NCBI RefSeq assembly: GCF_025837095.1
Contig: NZ_CP107551.1
Location: 868,001 to 932,000 of the forward strand
From: Rhodococcus sp. Z13
GTDB lineage: Bacteria > Actinomycetota > Actinomycetes > Mycobacteriales > Mycobacteriaceae
Length of the DNA stretch: 64,000 nt
Direction of reading: 5' to 3'
Positions within the stretch are counted from its first letter, which is position 1, and every line of letters starts with the position of its first letter. Both the position numbers and the translations under genes were made by a program. This document shows positions 59,347 to 64,000 of the stretch, one piece after another. Below the pieces are notes generated by a model. The model did no database searches. It was not told the origin of the DNA and saw only the letters and a list, made by a program, of their open reading frames with translations.

Positions 59347-59840
59347 TGGGGGACGTCACGCTCGTCTGGGCGCAGGCCCGGGACGGGGTGATCGGCAAGG
59401 ACGGCGCGATCCCGTGGCGCGTGCCCGAGGACATGGCCTACTTCAAACAGGTCACCCTGGGCCGCCCCGTGATCATGGGCCGGCTCACCTGGGATTCGCT
59501 GCCGCCGCGGTTCCGGCCGCTGCCCGGCCGGCGCAACATCGTCGTCACCCGCGACCCGGCGTGGTCGGCCGAGGGTGCGACCATCGCGACGAGCATCGAC
59601 GAGGCACTCGACCTCGCGCGCGGCGAGGGCGGCGAGGTCGTGGTGATGGGCGGCGCCCAGATCTACGCGGCGGCGCTGCCGCACGCCACCCGGCTGCTCG
59701 TCACCGAGATCGACCTGGACATCGACGGCGACGCGCACGCTCCGCGGATCGGATCCGAGTGGCGGGTGGAGGACGAAGGGGCGTGGACCGAGTCCACCAG
59801 CGGAACCCGATTCCGTTTCCTGCGGTACGCGCGAACCTGA
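59346..59840 (+). CDS. folA: Dihydrofolate reductase
   Basis: A 164-residue DHFR: substrate loop GVIGKDGAIPWRVPEDMAYF with the active-site Asp, NADPH-binding GRLTWDSLP and VVMGGAQIYAAAL. It regenerates tetrahydrofolate consumed by ThyA. ATG 59346 overlaps the thyA stop. Confidence 0.97.
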   Translation: MGDVTLVWAQARDGVIGKDGAIPWRVPEDMAYFKQVTLGRPVIMGRLTWDSLPPRFRPLPGRRNIVVTRDPAWSAEGATIATSIDEALDLARGEGGEVVVMGGAQIYAAALPHATRLLVTEIDLDIDGDAHAPRIGSEWRVEDEGAWTESTSGTRFRFLRYART

Positions 59841-59875
59841 CTCCGTAAGTCCTCCCGTGGGCCATACTGCGGTAC

Positions 59876-60202
59876 ATGGACAAGCTTTCGTTGACCGCGC
59901 TGGCGCGACAGCAACTCAAGCTCGCGGCGACGTCGAGCAGCGGACGCAGTTCGCAGACGGTGTTCGGTGGGCACACCAGGCATCTGCGGCAGACCGTCGT
60001 GGCCCTGCTCGCCGGGCACGAACTCGGCGAGCACGACAGCCCGGGGGAGGCCACCATCCAGGTGCTGTCCGGTCAGCTCCAGCTGGTCGCCGGCAACGAC
60101 GTGTGGAAGGGCTCGGCGGGCGATCTCATCGTCATCCCCGCCGTCCGGCACAGCGTCAGCGCCATCGAGGACGTCGCGTTCCTGCTGACGGTCGCCAAGT
60201 GA
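59876..60202 (+). CDS. Cupin-domain protein
   Basis: A 108-residue single-domain cupin with a beta-barrel pattern (HELGEHDSPGEATIQVLSG and GDLIVIPAVRHSV). Several metal-ligand positions (HxH, Glu, His) are plausible. It starts 36 bp after folA. Function unknown; such cupins often bind small ligands or act as regulators. Confidence 0.8.
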   Translation: MDKLSLTALARQQLKLAATSSSGRSSQTVFGGHTRHLRQTVVALLAGHELGEHDSPGEATIQVLSGQLQLVAGNDVWKGSAGDLIVIPAVRHSVSAIEDVAFLLTVAK

Positions 60203-60226
60203 CTCCGGTGCAGCGGTAGCGCCGGT

Positions 60227-61753
60227 TCATCCGACCCGGGTGCCGGTCGCGTATCCGCGGTAGCCCTCCCAGGCCAGCCGCCGCTCACGTCGCGGATCGT
60301 GCTCCACCCGCGTCACCGTGTCGAACACCATTGTCGCGCGGTCCTTCTCGTCGTAGGCCGGCCACGAGGGCAGCGGCTCCGCACGGTGGGCGACGTGCAG
60401 CCAGTGCCGCTGCATCGCCGAGGCCACGGCGCGCAGATCGCGGCGGCCGCCGAGCCCGGTGAGCGCGCGGCCGAGCGGGGTGCCGGACTGGTCGAACACC
60501 GCGAACAACTCCACCGCGTGGGTGGCGTCGAAACCCGTCAGGCGCAGCAGACGCGGCGCGAAGTCGAAGCGGTACATGAAGGTCGGTGCGAACCGCGCGT
60601 GGGCCTGCGCGATCTGCAGCGAGGGATACCAGAAGGTGAGATCGCCGCCGAGATCGATCGCGGCCCGCTCGGCCGGATAACCCGGATAGGCTGCCGTGAC
60701 GCGGTCCTTCGCGTCCGGATCGGTGGCCGCGAACAACGCGTCGATCCGGTCGGGACTCGTGGGCAGCCCGTCGAGGAACTTCGGGAACAGCGCTCCTTCG
60801 CGGTCGTTGGTGCCGATCACCAGCGGCACCGGATGCGCCGCGCCCGTCTCGAAGGCCTCCTGCGGTTGCATCGGCACGAACTCACCGTCGACGACCGGAC
60901 CGAAGGGATGCAGACCGGGGGTCGCGCGCAGCACCTGCGCCCCCAGCCGGGAACCCACCCGCCCCAGCTCGGCGGGGGTCGCCTCGTGCAGGGCCCGCGC
61001 CGCGGACTCCGGGTCGGCGCCGAGCAGTTCGACGAAGGCACGTCCCCATTCGGCCGACCGGTCGGCGGTGACCACCAGGTTCGGGGCCGGGCTCTGCGCG
61101 ATCGCGGCGGAGAACAGGCCGCGGGCCGCGGGCGTGGCGAGCAGCGTCGTCACCGACGTCCCGCCGGCGGACTCACCGAAGATCGTCACCTTCTCGGGGT
61201 CGCCGCCGAAGGCCGCGATGTTGCGCTGCACCCATTCGAGCGCGGCCACCTGGTCGCGCAGACCGAGATTCGAGTCGAACCGCACGTCGTCGGTGGAGAA
61301 GGCGCCGAAGTCGAGATAACCGAGCGCGCCGAGGCGGTAGTTGATCGAGACGTACACGACGTCGCCGCGGCGCACGAGCGACTCGCCCCCGTACAGCGAC
61401 AACGCGCTGGTGCCGAGGGTGAAGGCACCGCCGTGGATGAAGACCATCACCGGCCGGGGGGTGTGCGTCCGGCCGGCGGGGGTGAGCACGTTGAGGGTCA
61501 GGCAGTCCTCGTCGGGGCGCACCCGCACCCCTCTGCGCCCGGTCGCCGCGTAACGGGGGTGCTGGGAGGCCGCGTTGCCGAAGCGGGTCGCGTCGCGCAC
61601 CCCGGTCCACGGCTCCACCGGCTGCGGGGCGCGCAGGCGCAGCGGGCCGACCGGGGGAGCAGCGTAGGGGATGCCGCGCCAGGCGACCAGGTCGCCGAGC
61701 CGGGTGCCGCGTACCGTGCCGTCCGCATATGTGACGAGGGTCTCTGCCGTCAT
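60227..61753 (-). CDS. Type B carboxylesterase
   Basis: A 508-residue alpha/beta hydrolase of the carboxylesterase/para-nitrobenzyl esterase family. The oxyanion hole HGGAF is at about 108-112, the nucleophile Ser195 in FGESAGG, and the DEDCLTLNV motif near 81. The length is typical and no clear signal peptide is present, suggesting a cytoplasmic enzyme. The physiological substrate is not assigned. Confidence 0.92.
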   Translation of the reverse strand: MTAETLVTYADGTVRGTRLGDLVAWRGIPYAAPPVGPLRLRAPQPVEPWTGVRDATRFGNAASQHPRYAATGRRGVRVRPDEDCLTLNVLTPAGRTHTPRPVMVFIHGGAFTLGTSALSLYGGESLVRRGDVVYVSINYRLGALGYLDFGAFSTDDVRFDSNLGLRDQVAALEWVQRNIAAFGGDPEKVTIFGESAGGTSVTTLLATPAARGLFSAAIAQSPAPNLVVTADRSAEWGRAFVELLGADPESAARALHEATPAELGRVGSRLGAQVLRATPGLHPFGPVVDGEFVPMQPQEAFETGAAHPVPLVIGTNDREGALFPKFLDGLPTSPDRIDALFAATDPDAKDRVTAAYPGYPAERAAIDLGGDLTFWYPSLQIAQAHARFAPTFMYRFDFAPRLLRLTGFDATHAVELFAVFDQSGTPLGRALTGLGGRRDLRAVASAMQRHWLHVAHRAEPLPSWPAYDEKDRATMVFDTVTRVEHDPRRERRLAWEGYRGYATGTRVG

Positions 61754-61801
61754 GAGGGCGACTGTACGTGACCGCGGGTCACGAGCAGCGGCGTTCGCCG
61801 G

Positions 61802-63025
61802 TCACCAGTGCCGTCCCGTCAGGCCGCGATCGGCGAGTTCGGCGTCGATGTACCGGCGCAGCGTCGCCGCATCCGGGAACCGCTCGTCGTCGAGGGCGAC
61901 GAACGAGAGGGTGCAGCGCTCGGCGCTGTGGCAGGAGTAGACCGACAGGCGGGTCGCGGTCGCGGCGTGCCGCTGCTCGAGACCCGGGTGCATCGCACGC
62001 ATCGCGAGCCCGGCGGTGCGGTGCGGCCCGAGATTGGCGAGCTCGGGGGGAACGCGACCGATGTTCGAGCACAACAGGTCCCGCTCACCGGCACCCCGGG
62101 CCGCGCGGGCCGCGAGCCGGTCGGGCATCAGCTGCAGGATCTCCGCCGGGATGCCGTGGGGTGCTCCCTCGCGGGGCTGCCGGTAGGAGTGGAGGGCCTT
62201 GGCGTGGATCGCGGAGACATCGTCGTCCTCGTCGACGGTGACGCCGACCATCGCCACACCGTTGGAGACGGTGTCGCCCTCGCGCTCGTCGACGGGGATC
62301 GAGATGCTCAGCGGACCCTTCAGTCCGCTGCGGCGCGCCACCCCGGCGCTCACCGCGAGCAGCAGCGAGTTCGGGGTGCTCTCCGCCGCCGTGGCGGCCG
62401 CGGTCCACGCCGTGGCGTCGACGTCGACGATCGCGGTGCGGGGCCGCTCGTGCACCGGGTGCGGGGTGGGCCGGGTCTCGGTGCGGCGGGTGTAGCGGAC
62501 CCCGCGCAGCCCCTTGCCGACCCGGCCGATCAACTGCAGGGCGTCGCGCAGATCGGAGGCGTGGTGGGGTTCCGGCCGGCGGGGACGGTCGGCGAGGGCG
62601 TCGGCGACCGCGGCGACGAAACCGCGGGCATCGGTGAGCACGTGCGAGCAGACCAGCGAGACCGCGGTGCCACCGCTCTTCAGATGCGTGGCGGCGAGAC
62701 ACCAGCCGGGCCCGAGCTCGGGGTCGACGTTCACGTCCGCGCGTTCGTCGGCCCAGGCGAGCAGGTCGGCGTCGTCGATGGGGGCCGGGGGATAGCGCAG
62801 CGGGTACACGTGTGTGCTCGGTTCGAAACGCGGTCGTGCTCCCGGCACGCGGGACCGGACGACGCGGCGGCCGAGGGGGCCTTCCGACAGGACGTCGTGC
62901 AAGGAGAGCAGCAGCGTCGCGTCGACCGTGTCGTCGGTGCGCCACAGGCCCTGCATCACCGACGGCAGGCCGCCGCCTTTGTGGCGGTGGAGGAACATCT
63001 CGTCCACGACGCTCAATCGGTTCAC
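61802..63025 (-). CDS. WES/DGAT- or PapA-like acyltransferase
   Basis: A 407-residue protein of the chloramphenicol-acetyltransferase-like/condensation fold. The start VNRLSVVDEMFL resembles wax-ester synthase/DGAT proteins. The catalytic HHxxxDG is present as SHVLTDARG, keeping HxxxD but lacking the first His. It ends with the LSFVALDDERFPD region. GTG 63025 is used. It is divergent from a TetR gene 60 bp away, which likely controls it. Substrate may be an acyl-CoA and alcohol or lipid. Confidence 0.78.
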   Translation of the reverse strand: MNRLSVVDEMFLHRHKGGGLPSVMQGLWRTDDTVDATLLLSLHDVLSEGPLGRRVVRSRVPGARPRFEPSTHVYPLRYPPAPIDDADLLAWADERADVNVDPELGPGWCLAATHLKSGGTAVSLVCSHVLTDARGFVAAVADALADRPRRPEPHHASDLRDALQLIGRVGKGLRGVRYTRRTETRPTPHPVHERPRTAIVDVDATAWTAAATAAESTPNSLLLAVSAGVARRSGLKGPLSISIPVDEREGDTVSNGVAMVGVTVDEDDDVSAIHAKALHSYRQPREGAPHGIPAEILQLMPDRLAARAARGAGERDLLCSNIGRVPPELANLGPHRTAGLAMRAMHPGLEQRHAATATRLSVYSCHSAERCTLSFVALDDERFPDAATLRRYIDAELADRGLTGRHW

Positions 63026-63048
63026 GGCTCCGACGGTAGCGCCGACCG

Positions 63049-63077
63049 TTGACCGAAGCACTGAATCACGGTTCAAT
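63049..63077 (+). promoter_or_regulatory. Promoter and palindromic operator for tetR
   Basis: TTGACC (63049-63054) and TTCAAT (63072-63077) are spaced by 17 bases. The expected transcription start falls at or just before GTG 63085, implying a leaderless mRNA. The imperfect palindrome TGAATCACGGTTCA (63062-63075) overlaps the promoter and could be the TetR operator. Confidence 0.55.
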
Positions 63078-63084
63078 CCTTGAT

Positions 63085-63702
63085 GTGGCGTACCGACGCA
63101 CCCCCGCCGTACAGGAACGGCTCGACGCCCAGCGCGAGGCGATCGCCGCTGCGGCGGTCTCCATGCTGACCGAGGGCGGATACCGCGCCCTGTCCGTCGC
63201 CGCGGTCGCCGACCGGGCGGGCGTCGCGACGGGCAGCGTCTACCGCCACTACGCCGACAAGTCCGACCTGATGGTGCGGATCTTCCGGGAACTGTGCACC
63301 CGCGAGGTCGAGGCGGTCACGGCCGCGGCCGCACACGGATCCGGAGTGCAGCGGGTGACCGCGGTGGTCGAGACCTTCGCGCGGCGCGCCCTGCGCAATC
63401 CCACCCTCGCCTACGCCCTGCTCGCCGAACCTGTCGACGCCGCCGTCGACGCCGAACGCCTCGTGCTGCGCCGCGCCTTCGCCGGGGCCTTCGCGTCGGC
63501 GCTGCGTCACGGCATCGACAACGGCGAATTCCCGTGCCAGGACGTCGATCTCACCGCCGCTTCCCTCGTCGGGGCGGTCGGTGAGGTCCTCACCGGCCGC
63601 CTTCGCGACGGTGCGGCCGGGTCCACCGTCCCCGATCTCGTCGTTCTCGCCCTGCGAGCGGCGGGGCACCTGCCTTCCGGAACGACATCCTGTCAGGAGT
63701 GA
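63085..63702 (+). CDS. TetR-family transcriptional regulator
   Basis: A 205-residue regulator with an N-terminal HTH (VADRAGVATGSVYRHYADKSDL) and a helical ligand-binding C-terminal domain. GTG 63085 is chosen as the first codon of a leaderless transcript; the upstream in-frame TTG 63049 is part of the -35 box. An acyl-CoA dehydrogenase gene follows within a few bases and the acyltransferase gene is divergent, so lipid or acyl-CoA control is likely. Confidence 0.9.
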   Translation: MAYRRTPAVQERLDAQREAIAAAAVSMLTEGGYRALSVAAVADRAGVATGSVYRHYADKSDLMVRIFRELCTREVEAVTAAAAHGSGVQRVTAVVETFARRALRNPTLAYALLAEPVDAAVDAERLVLRRAFAGAFASALRHGIDNGEFPCQDVDLTAASLVGAVGEVLTGRLRDGAAGSTVPDLVVLALRAAGHLPSGTTSCQE

Positions 63703-63706
63703 AGCC

Positions 63707-64000
63707 GTGAATTTCCCCGCCACCCACGAAGTGTTCAACCAGGCGCCGGACCTCGAGCCCTACCAGGCCGCCGACGATGCGGCCCTGCTCGAAGGACTGC
63801 GCCGCGAAGGCGCGAGCTGGGCCGAGGACGAGGTCCGCGAACTCGGCGCCCTCGCCGGCACCACCCGGGCCCAGGACTGGGGCCGTCTCGCCAACGAGTA
63901 CCCGCCCGTCCTGCACACCCACGACCGCTACGGTCACCGCATCGACGAGGTCGAGTTCCACCCGCACTGGCACGACCTGATGACCGTCGCCGTCGAGCAC
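63707..64000 (+). CDS. AidB-like acyl-CoA dehydrogenase (partial)
   Basis: The first 98 residues of a protein cut by the window edge. The opening NFPATHEVFNQAPDLEPYQAA resembles AidB/DNA-alkylation-response acyl-CoA dehydrogenases, including RYGHRIDEVEFHPHWHDLM near the edge. GTG 63707 has AGGAG upstream, four bases after the tetR stop, so the two are co-transcribed. The catalytic region lies outside the window. Confidence 0.85.
   Translation, partial: MNFPATHEVFNQAPDLEPYQAADDAALLEGLRREGASWAEDEVRELGALAGTTRAQDWGRLANEYPPVLHTHDRYGHRIDEVEFHPHWHDLMTVAVEH

Noticed and set aside
1-64000. CRISPR arrays
   Set aside because: No array of regularly spaced identical repeats was seen; the only short tandem array is the 3 x 24-bp repeat near 58432.

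Overview
The window is high-GC actinobacterial chromosome, best matched by Rhodococcus or a close relative in Mycobacteriales. The evidence is gene content and style: DevR/DevS, Acg-type nitroreductase, tandem-domain universal stress proteins, F420-type LLM oxidoreductase, LigD, WhiB, a WES/DGAT-like acyltransferase, DrrABC-type exporter, IdeR-like iron boxes, and many GTGA/ATGA start-stop overlaps. The species cannot be fixed from the sequence alone.

Layout. (1) 1-8308: edge of an apparently iron-regulated nonribosomal peptide locus. It holds a C-A NRPS running off the left edge, a divergent three-gene ABC-2 exporter, and a convergent operon of a family 2 glycosyltransferase and an A-T-TE synthetase. 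Iron-box-like sites lie at 2019-2037 and 8290-8308. (2) 8439-14752: LytS/LytTR two-component system with two small-subunit/acetate-symporter pairs. (3) 14845-22252: SRPBCC protein, an ANTAR-AraC regulator gene cut in two by an IS21-family element (15911-18436, perfect 6-bp target duplication), a GAF-ANTAR regulator, and LigD. (4) 22309-27915: two tandem paralogous sensor cassettes (LuxR-type regulator, HATPase sensor, membrane partner). The second regulator has lost its receiver domain, and the first membrane partner carries a frameshift. (5) 27927-30235: YnfA protein, secreted protein, amidohydrolase, VOC protein.

(6) 30187-41111: a 10.9-kb integrated element in the 3' end of tRNA-Arg(CCU). 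It is bounded by 26-bp direct repeats and carries matched pairs of arm-type repeats near both ends. Contents: tyrosine integrase, structured leader with a strong terminator, AlpA/Xis-like protein, an AAA ATPase whose 3' end and downstream region hold a cluster of DnaA-box-like 9-mers, a WhiB-like protein, a chain of overlapping small ORFs, a P27-like small terminase gene disrupted by an IS1634-family element with a 50-bp target duplication, and distal cargo (membrane/coiled-coil protein, zinc-ribbon protein, HEXXH protein pair). There are no capsid or tail genes, so it reads as a phage satellite or plasmid-like integrated island. This is the most unusual part of the window.

(7) 41418-46123: M23 peptidase, GCS2-type ligase, membrane M28 peptidase. 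(8) 46192-54970: NO/hypoxia block of NsrR, flavohemoglobin, two universal stress proteins, LLM oxidoreductase, nitroreductase, DevR and DevS. (9) 54967-64000: hydrolase, small membrane proteins, CtaG-like protein, Fpg/Nei glycosylase, ThyA-DHFR, cupin, type B carboxylesterase, acyltransferase divergent from a TetR regulator, and the start of an AidB-like acyl-CoA dehydrogenase.
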